A stretch of 64,000 nt of DNA from Streptomyces griseiscabiei (GCF_020010925.1 NZ_JAGJBZ010000002.1:2356001-2420000); one strand, 5' to 3'; positions 33,006 through 43,055 are shown, numbered from the stretch's first letter. The notes: generated by a model from the letters alone, not told the origin. A program made the numbers and translations.

Positions 33006-33909
33006 TCACTGCGCCTCCTTTTGCCTGCGAGGCTCGCGACGTTCTCCACCCCCGCACCGGCCAGACACCACCGGCCGGCCCACCGGGCAGGGATGCTCAA
33101 CCGGTTCATCGCACCTCTGTTCCTGCGCTATCGAGAGGGACAGCCACCACAAGTCCTCATAACCCGTGGCCACGCGCAGCAGATCGGCCCGTTCGAGCAG
33201 CGTCCGGATCTGACCGGCCAGTCGCTCAAGCCGCTGCCAGCACTCTCTTGCGGACGCGGCGGCGCCGCACCAGCCCTCGCCGGGAGCCGTCGGTCTGCCC
33301 CGCTCGCCTTCGCCGCTCAGGTAGTCGATGAGAAGTAAGACAGCGTGCCGGACGGTGCCCGAACCGCTTTGCTCCCGGTGGGGAAAGTGGAATGAGCCCA
33401 GCACCCGGGCGTCGCTGATGCCTTCGGGCACCACCAGGCTGGCGTCTTTCAGCTGGTGCTCCAGGTGCAGCCCCAACGTCTCGGCCACGTGGGCCCCTTC
33501 GCGGGCGAGACGGGTGCTGAACCACTGCCGCTCCGCCTCGTCCAGGTCGCAGACGTGGACCACAGCCCGGTCGGCGAGCATGCCGACCACCCGCACCGCC
33601 TCGTCGCCGGGCCGGTGCAGTGAGCGCAGCCAGCCCTCGGGATCCTGCCCCGGACCACGCCCATTGCCACTCTTCTTCCAGCGGCACACTGCGCGGCAAC
33701 AGCTGCAGCAGGCGGGCATGGTGGATCTTCAGCAGTATCGGCAGATCGTGCGCACCGTCTTTCAGATCATCGACGCGGCCCTCGAGTTCACTCGGCACTC
33801 CGCGCTCGCACAGCGTCCTCAACCCGGCGACCAGCGCACGCAGCTCAGGCTGTGACTGGGTCACCGGGATCTCGGCCTCCGCGGCGGCCGAGCGCACCGC
33901 GCCAACCAC
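33006..33909 (-). pseudogene. Unrecognised protein gene with a frameshift
   Basis: Good coding character on the minus strand switches frame near 33,650: up to there the frame reads PELRALVAGLRTLCERGVPS, then LKIHHARLLQLLPRSVPLEE; after it GWLRSLHRPGDEAVRVVGML and ADRAVVHVCDLDEAERQWFS, ending at 33,006. Joined, this would be a helical protein of about 300 residues. I do not recognise the family. Upstream to about 34,060 another fragment (LVEALHRHAAAVRVVLDRRW) may be part of the same decayed gene. Confidence 0.5.
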
Positions 33910-34199
33910 CTGCCCCAGCCGCGCCCCGGGAGGAAGACCCGGGCACGTGCACCAGATTCGGCTCGACCGTCAGCATGCAGCCCAGCGCCTATCCAGCACC
34001 ACACGCACCGCCGCGGCATGTCGGTGCAACGCTTCGACGAGCTCATTGTCCCGCCCGCCGACCAGCCAGGTCTGCCCCCGAAGCCGTCGTCCGTTTCGGG
34101 AGCACGTGTCACATTCGCCGACGAAAACGGCTCCGCCAGCATTCACCCCGCCCAGGCGAAGCAGTCACTGTAGGGCAGGTGAGGGGGGAGGGAAGCATG

Positions 34200-34364
34200 A
34201 GGGCAAGCGCGTCGAGCTGTGCAATCCGCTCACCCGGTTCGTCCTCGCAGCCGACTGGCCGCTCGTCACCTGGACCCAGGCGGAGCGCGCGAAGGGCTGG
34301 GCGTGGGGTCTGAAGATCATCGGGTCGTTCCACACCACGCGCACGGCACAACGCCGGTCGGCTG
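34200..34364 (+). pseudogene. Extradiol dioxygenase C-terminal remnant
   Basis: Encodes KRVELCNPLTRFVLAADWPL, then TWTQAERAKGWAWGLKIIGS and FHTTRTA, nearly identical to the last 50 residues of the dioxygenase at 6663-7628 (NRIELCNPLTRLVLAPDWPL). The rest of the gene is gone. Confidence 0.88.
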
Positions 34365-34443
34365 AGGGGTCATGCTGCGGACCGGACGCGGCTCAATTGT
34401 CGCCAAGATCGATGACCCTCCTGAACGGCTACCCAGCGTCTGC

Positions 34444-35391
34444 CTACGAGGTCTCCTCCCCGAACGCCCGCCGCACCTGCTCCGCGATCAGCGGGTACAC
34501 CTCGCGGGCCCTGGCCTCGTCCTGGGTGTCGTAACCGTGGTCGGCGCCCGCTACGTCGTGATGGCCGATCAGAGATCCGGCCGTGCGGAGGCGGTCGGCG
34601 TAGGCCACGCCCTCGGCCCTGAGGAGGTCGTGCTCGGCGGTGATGACGAAGGCCGGCGCGATGCCCTTCAAGTCGGCGGTGTCCGAGGGATGCGCGGGCG
34701 AGATAAGACGGTCGCTCCGCTGCTTCGGGTCCGGGACGTACGCGCTGTCGAAGACGTCCGCCATCCACGGGCGCAGTGCCGGCTTGGCGATCACGGCCCG
34801 CTTGTCGCGGCCGGCGGTGGCGAGGTCGAGCGGCGGATAGTGCAGGACCTGGAGGGCGATTGACGGACCGCCCTCCTCCAGCGCCTGGCGGGCCACCGCC
34901 GCCGCGAGAGCGCCGCCCGCGCTCTGGCCGCCCACGGAGAGCCGCCCGCTGTCCCAGCCGTGCTCGCCCCCGTGCCCTGCGACCCACCGGACGACCTCGA
35001 ACGCCTGCCGGGGCGGCGCCGGGAACGGGTGCTGCGGAGCGACCACATAGTCCACGTTGAGCACGGCCACACCCGCCTCGACGACTATGCACCGGCACAG
35101 CGCGTCGTCCAGCTCGATCTGCGGCAGGACGTACCCGCCGCCGTGGAAGTTGACGTGGACCGGCGGGGAAGGGGCGCCCTCGGCCCCAGCGGGCAGGTAC
35201 AGCACGGCGCGAGCGGGCCCGACCTCGGTCGGGATGGTCAGCTCACGCTTGGTGCACGTGTACTCGGGCAGACGGGCGAACCACGAGGCCTGTGAACCCC
35301 GCCCGCTTGCACGGCTGTTCGCCAACACTGCGACACGTTGCATGGCCTTGGCCACAAAGGCGGCTACCGCCGGACGGGCGAGAAGGGGCAC
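34444..35391 (-). CDS. Alpha/beta hydrolase (HSL/acetyl-esterase family)
   Basis: 315 residues with FHGGGYVLPQ (oxyanion hole), GGQSAGGALAAAV (Ser nucleophile), EHDLLRAEG (Asp) and ADHGYD (His). Probably a carboxylesterase for aromatic or short-chain esters. It sits between two remnants of a dioxygenase/MarR locus, so it may have supplied an ester-derived substrate to that pathway. Start at 35,391 with GAGACTCC-type weak ribosome site. Confidence 0.88.
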   Translation of the reverse strand: MPLLARPAVAAFVAKAMQRVAVLANSRASGRGSQASWFARLPEYTCTKRELTIPTEVGPARAVLYLPAGAEGAPSPPVHVNFHGGGYVLPQIELDDALCRCIVVEAGVAVLNVDYVVAPQHPFPAPPRQAFEVVRWVAGHGGEHGWDSGRLSVGGQSAGGALAAAVARQALEEGGPSIALQVLHYPPLDLATAGRDKRAVIAKPALRPWMADVFDSAYVPDPKQRSDRLISPAHPSDTADLKGIAPAFVITAEHDLLRAEGVAYADRLRTAGSLIGHHDVAGADHGYDTQDEARAREVYPLIAEQVRRAFGEETS

Positions 35392-35527
35392 GGGAGTCTC
35401 CGTTCGATCCGAGGGCGCTCGATCACCACCGGAAGCGCACCTTGATTGAGGAGAACAATAATCAGGAATCCTGTCAATCGATGGCCGACGTTACCGAGTC
35501 TCTGTCGTTTCGGCCACCGCGAGTCCG

Positions 35528-35700
35528 ATGAATTTACTTGAGTCAGGCAACAAGATGCTGAGGGGATCCCGCGCCCCCTCGCCGCTCCCTTCCGGCCCCG
35601 CTTCCCCGGAAGTGGTCGCGATCGAGCGAGTCATGACTCGCGTCACCTGCCTCGGCACCCAGGCCCGTGCCGACCGGAGGTGGCCGCACCCGCTCGGTCG
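35528..35700 (+). pseudogene. MarR regulator remnant with conserved promoter
   Basis: 35,534-35,557 is identical to the 24 bases before the intact marR gene at 7.6 kb. The following frame reads ASPEVVAIERVMTRVTCLGT, QARADRR, aligned with the intact SPEVVEIERALTRITYLSTR. Similarity is lost after about 35,680, so the DNA-binding domain is missing. Confidence 0.85.
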
Positions 35701-36055
35701 GGCTCGTCCGGGTCGTCGCGCCGACCTGGTTGTGTACCGGCCGGCGCGGCGGCGAGGCGGCCCGCCTCCGTGCCGGCCGCTCTTCCGTCGGTGGCATGAC
35801 GGTCCGCCCCGCCCGGGGTGCCTCCGAAGTGGTTTTCGCGCGTCGCCGCCCGGCCTCCTCGGCGCTCCCACCCGCAGGGCCGGCAGCTCATTCGCCAGGC
35901 ATGTCGGCCCGCCAGGAGGCCGCAGATTCTCATGTAAATGCCGAATTCAACCTCTGATTAATCGGCATGGATGCGATCTTGCCTTGATCGTCCAGCGCCC
36001 ACGCGGGTGAGTCGGTGCTGATGGTGGTCGCGAAATCACTTCACTCCGATACCTA
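35701..36055. other. Relic sequence without a gene
   Basis: No supported gene between the marR remnant and the MFS transporter promoter. Confidence 0.4.
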
Positions 36056-36067
36056 CCAACTAGTTGG
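36056..36067. promoter_or_regulatory. Palindrome upstream of the MFS/rhamnosidase genes
   Basis: CCAACTAGTTGG, a perfect 12-bp palindrome 93 bp before the transporter start. The form resembles TetR-family sites; the TetR gene at 40.1 kb is a possible owner. Confidence 0.5.
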
Positions 36068-36159
36068 GAGCTTGTGTTCTACTATGCCCACCCGATGGCG
36101 GAAACATGTCGTTCACCGCCCGGTATCCCCGTAGCAAAGGTGCTTCGAGAGGTGTTCCC

Positions 36160-37488
36160 ATGCCGCACCAGCCGCTGATTCCAGCCACACCCGCCAGAGC
36201 GGACCGCTCCCCAGGCCCGTACAAGATCGCCGTACTCGGCGGTCTCGCTTCCTATCTGGACGCTGCCACGATCGTCTCGACGGCGGTTTCCCTCGTCCTG
36301 TTCCAGTTCGCGTTCGGGCTCACTCCGCTGACGATCGGCATCCTCTCCGGACTGCTGACCGTGACCATCGCGATCGGTGCCGCGATCGGCGGCCGGCTCG
36401 GCGACCTCGTCGGTCGCAAGCGGGTCTACACGCTCGATCTGCTGGTGTTCACCGCCGGCGTCGCGGTGCTTTTCAGCGCGGTCAACACGCCCATGCTGTA
36501 CGTCGGAGTCATCGTCGCAGGCCTCGCCATGGGCGCCGACCTGCCGACATCACTCGCGCTGATCGCCGAGAACTCGCCCGACGGACTCAAGGGCCGCATG
36601 GTGAGTGTCACCTCGCTGCTGTGGCTGGGCGGCGTCGTGGTGGTCTCCCTGCTGGCCGGAGTCGTGGCGCCGTACGGAGTGACCGGCGCCCGGATCCTCT
36701 ACGCACACGTCCTCGTGGTGGCGATCGTCACCTGGTTCCTGCGCCGTTCGCTGCACGAGTCCACCGAGTGGCAGGCGGCACGCACCCCCGGAAAGGCGGG
36801 GGCGCTCGGTGACGAGCGTTCGATGCGTGCCCTGCTGCACCCGAGGCTGCTGGTGCCGCTGCTGGTCACCGCCCTGTACTGCGCCTTCTGGAGCTTCACT
36901 GCGAACACCGTCGGTGCCTTTCTGGGCTTCCTCTACGTCAACGTCGCGCATGTCTCCCTCAGCCAGGCGTCGCTGCTGGGGCTGGTGTCCGTGCCCTTCA
37001 CCCTCGTGAGCGCGTTCGTCTTCCTCAAGGTCGCGGACTCCCGGGCCCGCCGGGCGCTCTTCGTCTTCGGCTCGGTGGTCCAGATCGTCGCCTGTGCGGC
37101 ACCACTGGTCATGGGGTTCACCTCGGTGTCGTTGTTCCTGCTGGGCACCGGCTTCGGCATCGGCGGCGCGTTCGCCGGCGAGGGGATCTACCGGGTGTGG
37201 TCGCAGGAGTTCTTTCCGACCCTGTTGCGCGGGACGGCCCAGGGAATCACCTCCGGCATCAGCCGGGGCCTGTGCGCCGGCTTCGCCGTCATCACCCCGA
37301 CGATCGCCGTCAGCAACCCACGACTCCTCATCGGTCTGCTCGTCGTCTTCCTCGTGGTCAGCGGCCTGATCGGCGCTCTCGCCGTCCCCGCTCTCGAACG
37401 TTCCCGGCGCACCGCGCCGTGGGACCGGGAACCCGCCGGGAACGACACGATCGTCGCCGACCCGGTCGGTGTGCCCGGCACCGCCTGA
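36160..37488 (+). CDS. MFS transporter (sugar/aromatic-acid type)
   Basis: 442 residues from the ATG at 36,160, preceded by GAGAGG. Twelve membrane segments; the loop 2-3 signature GGRLGDLVGRKRVYTLDLLV and the equivalent RRSLHESTEWQAARTPGKAG before helix 7 mark the sugar-porter/SP-like group. It is followed 43 bp later by a GH78 rhamnosidase, so import of rhamnose or a rhamnoside is the likely role. Confidence 0.85.
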   Translation: MPHQPLIPATPARADRSPGPYKIAVLGGLASYLDAATIVSTAVSLVLFQFAFGLTPLTIGILSGLLTVTIAIGAAIGGRLGDLVGRKRVYTLDLLVFTAGVAVLFSAVNTPMLYVGVIVAGLAMGADLPTSLALIAENSPDGLKGRMVSVTSLLWLGGVVVVSLLAGVVAPYGVTGARILYAHVLVVAIVTWFLRRSLHESTEWQAARTPGKAGALGDERSMRALLHPRLLVPLLVTALYCAFWSFTANTVGAFLGFLYVNVAHVSLSQASLLGLVSVPFTLVSAFVFLKVADSRARRALFVFGSVVQIVACAAPLVMGFTSVSLFLLGTGFGIGGAFAGEGIYRVWSQEFFPTLLRGTAQGITSGISRGLCAGFAVITPTIAVSNPRLLIGLLVVFLVVSGLIGALAVPALERSRRTAPWDREPAGNDTIVADPVGVPGTA

Positions 37489-37531
37489 CCGTATCCCGTT
37501 CCTGCAACGCACCCAACGGAGCAATTCTCTC

Positions 37532-40054
37532 GTGATCGACAACCTGGCGGCCCAGCCCCCCGGAACCGACCATCGATCGTCGGCCCACATCCCCGGAGCC
37601 CTGCGGGACACGGCCTGGCGCGCACACTGGATCGGCCCCCACACCCCGGACCACGGGCCGGGACCCGAGGGGTTCGGGCCGCCAGACACGCGCGGCCCCT
37701 TCGGTCGCTACCTGTTCCGTACGACGTTCACCCTCGACGCGGTGCCGCAGGCCATCCCGGCCAGAATCACCGCCGACTCCCGCTACGTCGTCCACCTCAA
37801 CGGCAGGGAAGCGGGCCGAGGCCCAGTGCGATCACAGCCCCGGCGCCTGGCATACGACACTCTCGACCTCGCACCGCTCGCCCACGCCGGCGAGAACACC
37901 CTGGTCGTCCTCGTCACCTACTACGGCAAGGCCAACTCCTTCTGGCAACCCGCCGCCGCCAACGGCGCACTCGGCAGGGACGCCGTCCTGGTCCTAGAGG
38001 CCGACCTCGGCGACCGACTGCTGGTGACGGACGACACCTGGCGGGTACTGGCCTCCGATGCCTGGCACAGCCCGGAGGCAGAAGGGATGGACGGCATCCC
38101 CGTCGAGTGCCTGGACGCCCGCCTGCTGCCCTCGGACTGGAAGTCGGGGGTGCCTGACGCCGACTGGCAGAAGGCGCGCATCGTGCCCGCACTCCATCTC
38201 GGCTCACTGGCCCGCTCGACACCGCCTGCCGATCCCTACGGGCCGCTGCGGCCCCGCCCGATCGGCCCGCTGGGCGGCGATACCGTCACCCCGGTGCGCA
38301 TCGCTGTGTCGCCGCCCGCCGCCGTACCCGACGACCCTCATCCGGTCGGACATGTGCGGACGTATCTGTCCGCGCCGGAGCTGCCGGACCCCGTGGTCGC
38401 CTCCCTTCCCCTCACGCTCGCTCCCGGCACCGGTCGTGCCCAGCACGTGGTCGTCGACATGGGCCGGATCGTCTGCGGCTTCGTGCGCCTCGACCTGACC
38501 GCTCCCTGCGGGACACAGGTCGACCTCATGTACCGCGAGACGCCCCACGTGCCCGGTGCGAACGACCCCTTCTCGGCCCCCAACACCGGTGCCCGCTATA
38601 TCGCCCGCGGCCACGACGACAGCTTCGAGGCGTGCGAGGTGAACGGCTTCCGCTATCTGCACGCCCTCGTCACCTCGGACGGACCGGCCCGCATCGACGC
38701 GGTCGGCGTCCGCGAACACCTCTACCCGCGCGCCGGAGCGGCGTACTTCCGCAGCAGCGACCCCGAACTCGACGCCCTGTACACCGCCGGAGTGCGCACC
38801 GTTGCCCTCACCTCGCACGACGCCTTCGTCGACTGCCCCACCCGGGAGCAGCGCGCCTGGGTGGGCGATGCCGTGGTCCACCAGATGGTGCAGCTCGCCA
38901 CCTCCACCGACTGGCGCCCGGCCTGGCACTACCTCGACCTGGCCAACTCGCCCCGCCCGGACGGCATCCTGCCGATGAGCGTCGTCGGGGAGATCGAACA
39001 GGGGGGCGGCACCACCATCCCCGACTGGTCGCTGCACTGGCTGCACGGCGTACACAACCTCTACCGCCACGGCGGTCAGCACGAACGCGACCGCCTCGCC
39101 GAACTCGCCCCCACCGCCCGGCGGATCCTCGCCTGGTACCTGCCGTTCCGCACGGACGACGGGGTACTGAGCGATCTGCCGGAATGGAACCTCGTGGACT
39201 GGTCCAGCGTGTTCACCACCGGAGCGAGCTCCATCGTCACCGCACTGTGGGCGCGCGGCCTGCGCGAGTACGCCGAGATCAGCACCCTGCTGCGCAACGA
39301 CGGCGAGGCCTCCTGGGCCCAGCGGCACTGGGAAAGGGCGTGCAAAGGGTACGAAATGTTCTGGGACGAGCGTCGCGGCACCTACGTCGATCACCTGCTG
39401 AGTGGCGTCCAGCAGCCCCCGGCCTCCCAGATCGCCGGCGCCGCAGCCATCGCGTCCGGGCTGGCCCCCGCGACGCGTCACCACCGGATCATCGACCGGA
39501 TCATGGACCCTGGCCGACTGGTCACCCGCTCCTGGATCGGTGGAGAGGGCGGCTACGACGCGGAGAAGATCAACGACGAGATGCACGGCGTGCGGCGCAT
39601 CGACTGGGACCCCGAGGAACAGGTCGTCCGGGCCCAGCCCTTCCTCAGCTACCTGGTCCACGACGCCGCGGCCCTCACCGGGCGGGTCCCCGAACTGGTC
39701 GGCGCCCTGCGACGCTGGAGCCGCTTTCTCCATGACGGATACGACACCTTCGGCGAGTGCTGGGGGTGGGGCACCCCCGCCCACGGCTGGAGTTCCACTC
39801 CGGCACGCGACCTCATGACGTACGTCCTGGGCGTCACCCCGGCCGAACCCGGTTTCGGACGAGCCCGTGTCGCCCCCGCCTACGGCGTCGTGGAACGCGC
39901 CGAGGGCGCGGTACCGACGCGCGACGGACTGCTGCACGTGGCCTTCGACTCGTCGGGCGTCGAGATCGACAGCCCCGTGCCGCTCACCCTCCGGCTCCCC
40001 GGGGGGCAGGAACGCTCATACGGAACAGGGCACACGCGCGTGCCTTTCATCTGA
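37532..40054 (+). CDS. GH78 alpha-L-rhamnosidase
   Basis: 840 residues from the GTG at 37,532. Order: N-terminal beta-sandwich carbohydrate domains (RYLFRTTFTLDAVPQAIPAR and YVVHLNGREAGRGPVR), then an (alpha/alpha)6 barrel with VDCPTREQRAWVGDAVVHQM near residue 434, the classic GH78 block containing catalytic acidic residues, and a C-terminal sandwich (LRLPGGQERSYGTG). No signal peptide, so it acts inside the cell on imported rhamnosides, consistent with the MFS transporter upstream. Confidence 0.9.
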   Translation: MIDNLAAQPPGTDHRSSAHIPGALRDTAWRAHWIGPHTPDHGPGPEGFGPPDTRGPFGRYLFRTTFTLDAVPQAIPARITADSRYVVHLNGREAGRGPVRSQPRRLAYDTLDLAPLAHAGENTLVVLVTYYGKANSFWQPAAANGALGRDAVLVLEADLGDRLLVTDDTWRVLASDAWHSPEAEGMDGIPVECLDARLLPSDWKSGVPDADWQKARIVPALHLGSLARSTPPADPYGPLRPRPIGPLGGDTVTPVRIAVSPPAAVPDDPHPVGHVRTYLSAPELPDPVVASLPLTLAPGTGRAQHVVVDMGRIVCGFVRLDLTAPCGTQVDLMYRETPHVPGANDPFSAPNTGARYIARGHDDSFEACEVNGFRYLHALVTSDGPARIDAVGVREHLYPRAGAAYFRSSDPELDALYTAGVRTVALTSHDAFVDCPTREQRAWVGDAVVHQMVQLATSTDWRPAWHYLDLANSPRPDGILPMSVVGEIEQGGGTTIPDWSLHWLHGVHNLYRHGGQHERDRLAELAPTARRILAWYLPFRTDDGVLSDLPEWNLVDWSSVFTTGASSIVTALWARGLREYAEISTLLRNDGEASWAQRHWERACKGYEMFWDERRGTYVDHLLSGVQQPPASQIAGAAAIASGLAPATRHHRIIDRIMDPGRLVTRSWIGGEGGYDAEKINDEMHGVRRIDWDPEEQVVRAQPFLSYLVHDAAALTGRVPELVGALRRWSRFLHDGYDTFGECWGWGTPAHGWSSTPARDLMTYVLGVTPAEPGFGRARVAPAYGVVERAEGAVPTRDGLLHVAFDSSGVEIDSPVPLTLRLPGGQERSYGTGHTRVPFI

Positions 40055-40071
40055 CGCGAGGAACTCAGGAA

Positions 40072-40107
40072 GATCGTCCGCCCCGGCGGCGCGTCGGGCG
40101 GACGATC
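40072..40107. terminator. Bidirectional terminator
   Basis: GATCGTCCGCCC and GGGCGGACGATC form a perfect 12-bp stem with a 12-base loop between the convergent rhamnosidase and TetR genes. Confidence 0.8.
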
Positions 40108-40109
40108 CG

Positions 40110-40703
40110 TCAGGGCCTGGCCGCGTCGCACAGCAGCCACAACTGCCGTATCACGGTGGCCGGATCCACCGCGTCCGGGCTCACCAGCCACTGGTTCTCC
40201 GCCCCCTCGGCCACAGCCAGGACGAGCGCCGCGAACGCCTCCGGGTCCACGTCGGAACGCAGTTCACCGGCGTCGACAGAGCGCCGCACGGCATCCGCCA
40301 GCGCGCCACGCAGCGTCGCATAGCGCCGGGCGACCCACGTCCTGGCCGGATGCTCCTCACCCGAGGCTTCCGCGGTGAGGATGTGCGCGAGCTGGACCAT
40401 GGCCCGGTTTCCGACGGCCTGAGTGGTGAACGCGTCCATGTTCTCCAGGATCTCCAGGAGAGTCATTCCCAGCTCAGGTTGCGCGACGTGCAGCTCGGTG
40501 TCCCGATGCTCCAGAAGCGCCAGCAGTACGGCCTGCTTGCTCGGGTAGTAGTGGAGCAGCCCGGCCCGCGTCAGCCCTGCCGCCTCCGCGATGTCATTGA
40601 GGCTTCCCGCACGGAAGCCCCGTGCGGAGAACACCTCCAGTGCCGCCACGAGAATGCGCTCACGCCCGTCGCCTGAGCCGCGGATGCGGCCGTTGCTGCC
40701 CAT
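40110..40703 (-). CDS. TetR/AcrR-family transcriptional regulator
   Basis: About 197 residues from the ATG at 40,703; an in-frame ATG at 40,751 would run through its own operator. HTH: RERILVAALEVFSARGFRAG, SLNDIAEAAGLTRAGLLHYY, PSKQAVL; the C-terminal ligand domain is TetR_C_6-like. Convergent with the rhamnosidase gene and a candidate regulator of it. Confidence 0.87.
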   Translation of the reverse strand: MGSNGRIRGSGDGRERILVAALEVFSARGFRAGSLNDIAEAAGLTRAGLLHYYPSKQAVLLALLEHRDTELHVAQPELGMTLLEILENMDAFTTQAVGNRAMVQLAHILTAEASGEEHPARTWVARRYATLRGALADAVRRSVDAGELRSDVDPEAFAALVLAVAEGAENQWLVSPDAVDPATVIRQLWLLCDAARP

Positions 40704-40714
40704 CCGTCCATAGT

Positions 40715-40730
40715 AGTGAGGCTGATCACT
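40715..40730. promoter_or_regulatory. Putative TetR operator
   Basis: AGTGA - GGCTGA - TCACT, 5-bp arms, located 12 bp upstream of the TetR start. Short but well placed for autoregulation. Confidence 0.5.
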
Positions 40731-40954
40731 TCCCCCATGACCGGGGCTCACGTCATATCGGCGGAACGCCGGCCCCCGGGCTCGGCCGCTGAAGCCCGTC
40801 GCCCTCGGGCCGCAGGCAAGTGGAGGCGGTTGATGCGGAGGCTGGTGTCCGGAACTACAGCGTGATGGAGAAGTTCCTCACCGCGGCCCAGGCCAACCAG
40901 GGCCGGGGCTGCTTGGAGCGACTCCTGCTGCTGATCGCGAACGGCAAGCTCGAC

Positions 40955-41300
40955 GGGAGGTCACCACTGCCCATCGGTCGTGCGGCAGGCTCTCGAGGAA
41001 GTCGAGGGCGCCGGGGAGTGCTGTGGTGGTGGCCGCGGCCTCGGCTTCCAGGTGGTCGATCGCGGCGAGTGCGGCCGGTCGCTCCTTCGGGTCGGCCGCC
41101 AGTAGTGCGACGACGTCGGCCGAACTGCGGCCGTGCACCATGGCAGTCACCTGTTCGGGCGGCAGGTCGCGATCGCGGGCCCATCGGCTCCAGGCCTGGT
41201 CGACACCGTGGTCGGAGCCGACCAGGACACCGTCGTTGTCGAAGAGCAGGCCCGCGCAGGGGACGTCGAGCGCGGTGGGCTGGTGGGGCTGTGCAGTCAT
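40955..41300 (-). pseudogene. HAD-family (HAD-IA) phosphatase, 3' truncated
   Basis: Starts MTAQPHQPTALDVPC, then motif I GLLFDNDGVLVGSD and the cap region GVDQAWSRWARDRDLPPEQV, up to motif II WAVVTS. After about residue 115 homology ends; motif III Lys and motif IV Asp are lost. Full-length sugar phosphatases of this type have about 220 residues. The unrelated plus-strand frame at 40,820-40,960 looks like another relic. Confidence 0.72.
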
Positions 41301-41675
41301 GCGTGGTCCTCTTCAGGTAGTGGGGCGGTTGAGGTAACGGCCGACCAGTTCGCGAGCGGCGGTCTGCATACGGGCGGGTGACAGCTCCTGGGCAAGGAGT
41401 GCCAGGTCGTCGAGGACCGTGACCCGGTTCAGCCGGTCGGCAGGGCACCTCGACCGCCTGTCCGACCGGCACCAGCGCCTTCCAGAGGTTGCCGCAACAG
41501 AACTGCGTGAGATGGCCATCCAACCGTCGGCCTCGGCGCCGCCCCCACCACCCGCGGCTGACGACCCGCCGACAACAGGGCCTCACACCTCTTCCGCCGA
41601 AGCGCCATCCGTCCTGCCGCTGTCAGGACAGTGGCAGGACGGGATCGTCCGAACGGGATATGGGATCCTCCCAAG
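41301..41675. other. Relic sequence between HAD remnant and metallophosphoesterase
   Basis: A minus-strand stretch ending at 41,313 (VTVLDDLALLAQELSPARMQ, TAARELVGRYLNRPTT) looks like the C-terminus of a lost gene; the piece at about 41,470-41,520 (LTQFCCGNLWKALVPVGQ) in another frame also looks coding. Neither is assignable. Confidence 0.35.
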
Positions 41676-43055
41676 TCAGGCCTCTGCCGAGGCGAGTTCG
41701 ACAACGGTGATGTCGGAGGGCGCGCCTACGCGGACGGGTGGGCCCCAGGTTCCGGCGCCGCGGCTGACGTAGAGCTGGGTGTCGCCGTAGCGTTCCAGGC
41801 CTGCGACCGTCGGGTTCGCCAGTTCGGCGATGAGGCTGCCGGGCCACAGTTGGCCGCCATGGGTATGACCGGACAGCTGTAGATCGACGCCGTGACGGAC
41901 GGCGTCGTGGATGACGACGGGTTGATGGGCGAGGAGGACGGCGGCGCGGGAGCGGTCGCGGTCGCCGAGGGCCCGGGTGAAGTCGGGGCCCTGGCCCTCA
42001 TCGGTGCCGGCCAGGTCGTTGACACCCGCCAGGTCGAAGCCGGGCATTTCTGTGCGGGTGTTCTCCAGCGGGCGCAGCCCCAGATCCCGCACTTTCTCGA
42101 CCCATGGCCTGGCGCCGGAGAAGTACTCGTGGTTGCCGGTGACGAAGAACGATCCGTGGCGCGCTCGTAGCTGTGCGAGGGGTTCGGCGGCCGGGCCGAG
42201 GTCCTCGACGCTGCCGTCGACCAGGTCGCCGACGACTGCGATGAGGTCGGGCTGGGTGGCGTTGATCGTGTCGACGACCCGCTGGGCGAAACCGCGGCCC
42301 AGAATCGGGCCGAGATGGATGTCGCTGACCACCGCGATCCTGAACCCGTGCGCGCTGCGGGGGAGCTTGGCCAGCGGAACGGTGATGCGCTTCACCTTGG
42401 GTCCGCGGAGCACGCCGTACGCACCGTGGCCGACGGTGGCGACGGCGACGGCTGCGGCGGTACCGCCTACGACGCGGGAGACGAACAGGCGACGTGAGGG
42501 GCCCTCCGTTCCGGGGCGCGGCAGGGAGTTGGCCTCAGCTGTGCGCGGATGCTCCGCCACGGCTTCGGCTGCCGCGATGCCCGGGACGGTGGTATTGGAC
42601 CCGCCGTGCGCGCCCCTCACCGGCCGGGGATCCACAGAGGCGACGAGTTCCTGGTTCCGGTCCGCCCTGGGCTCGCCACGCTGGGCAGCAACAGTTCCCA
42701 CCGCCGTTGGGGCGGCGTCCTCGTGCGTGCCGGTGGCGCGTGGCACGAGGAGGCGCCGCAGCACAGGCCGGACGGCCTCGCCCGCGAGCAGCGCGAGCAC
42801 GAGGTACAGGAACAGGGCCATCCACAGGTATCCGGGCCAGGCAAGGATCCGTTCGAGGAGGAACGGGGCTCTCGTCTCGGCTGCCAGGGCGCTGATGGTC
42901 AGAAAAGGCCCGGCCAGGAAGACGACGCTTCCGGCTTGCCGCAGGAACGAGCCCGGGACTGTCGTGTCGCGTACGAGACGGCGCCAGGCGTACCAGTGAA
43001 GTGCTCCGAACACCGCCAGCAGTGCGATCCAGACGAGGGGGATGACGATGACCAC
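41676..43055 (-). CDS. Membrane-anchored metallophosphoesterase
   Basis: 459 residues. Three or four N-terminal membrane helices (residues 3-20, 42-60, 75-93), a linker, one more hydrophobic helix near 195-215, then a calcineurin-like domain: SDIHLG (Asp245, His247), GDLVDG (Asp277), GNHEY (Asn308, His309), LLAHQP and SGHTHGGQ. The plan matches YkuE-like phosphodiesterases. Active site probably faces outside; substrate unknown. Confidence 0.87.
   Translation of the reverse strand: MVIVIPLVWIALLAVFGALHWYAWRRLVRDTTVPGSFLRQAGSVVFLAGPFLTISALAAETRAPFLLERILAWPGYLWMALFLYLVLALLAGEAVRPVLRRLLVPRATGTHEDAAPTAVGTVAAQRGEPRADRNQELVASVDPRPVRGAHGGSNTTVPGIAAAEAVAEHPRTAEANSLPRPGTEGPSRRLFVSRVVGGTAAAVAVATVGHGAYGVLRGPKVKRITVPLAKLPRSAHGFRIAVVSDIHLGPILGRGFAQRVVDTINATQPDLIAVVGDLVDGSVEDLGPAAEPLAQLRARHGSFFVTGNHEYFSGARPWVEKVRDLGLRPLENTRTEMPGFDLAGVNDLAGTDEGQGPDFTRALGDRDRSRAAVLLAHQPVVIHDAVRHGVDLQLSGHTHGGQLWPGSLIAELANPTVAGLERYGDTQLYVSRGAGTWGPPVRVGAPSDITVVELASAEA

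Noticed and set aside
34372..34863. Plus-strand 163-codon frame over the 34.4-35.4 kb esterase
   Set aside because: Opposite-strand shadow; the minus-strand frame has HGGG, GQSAGG, Asp and His of the esterase family.
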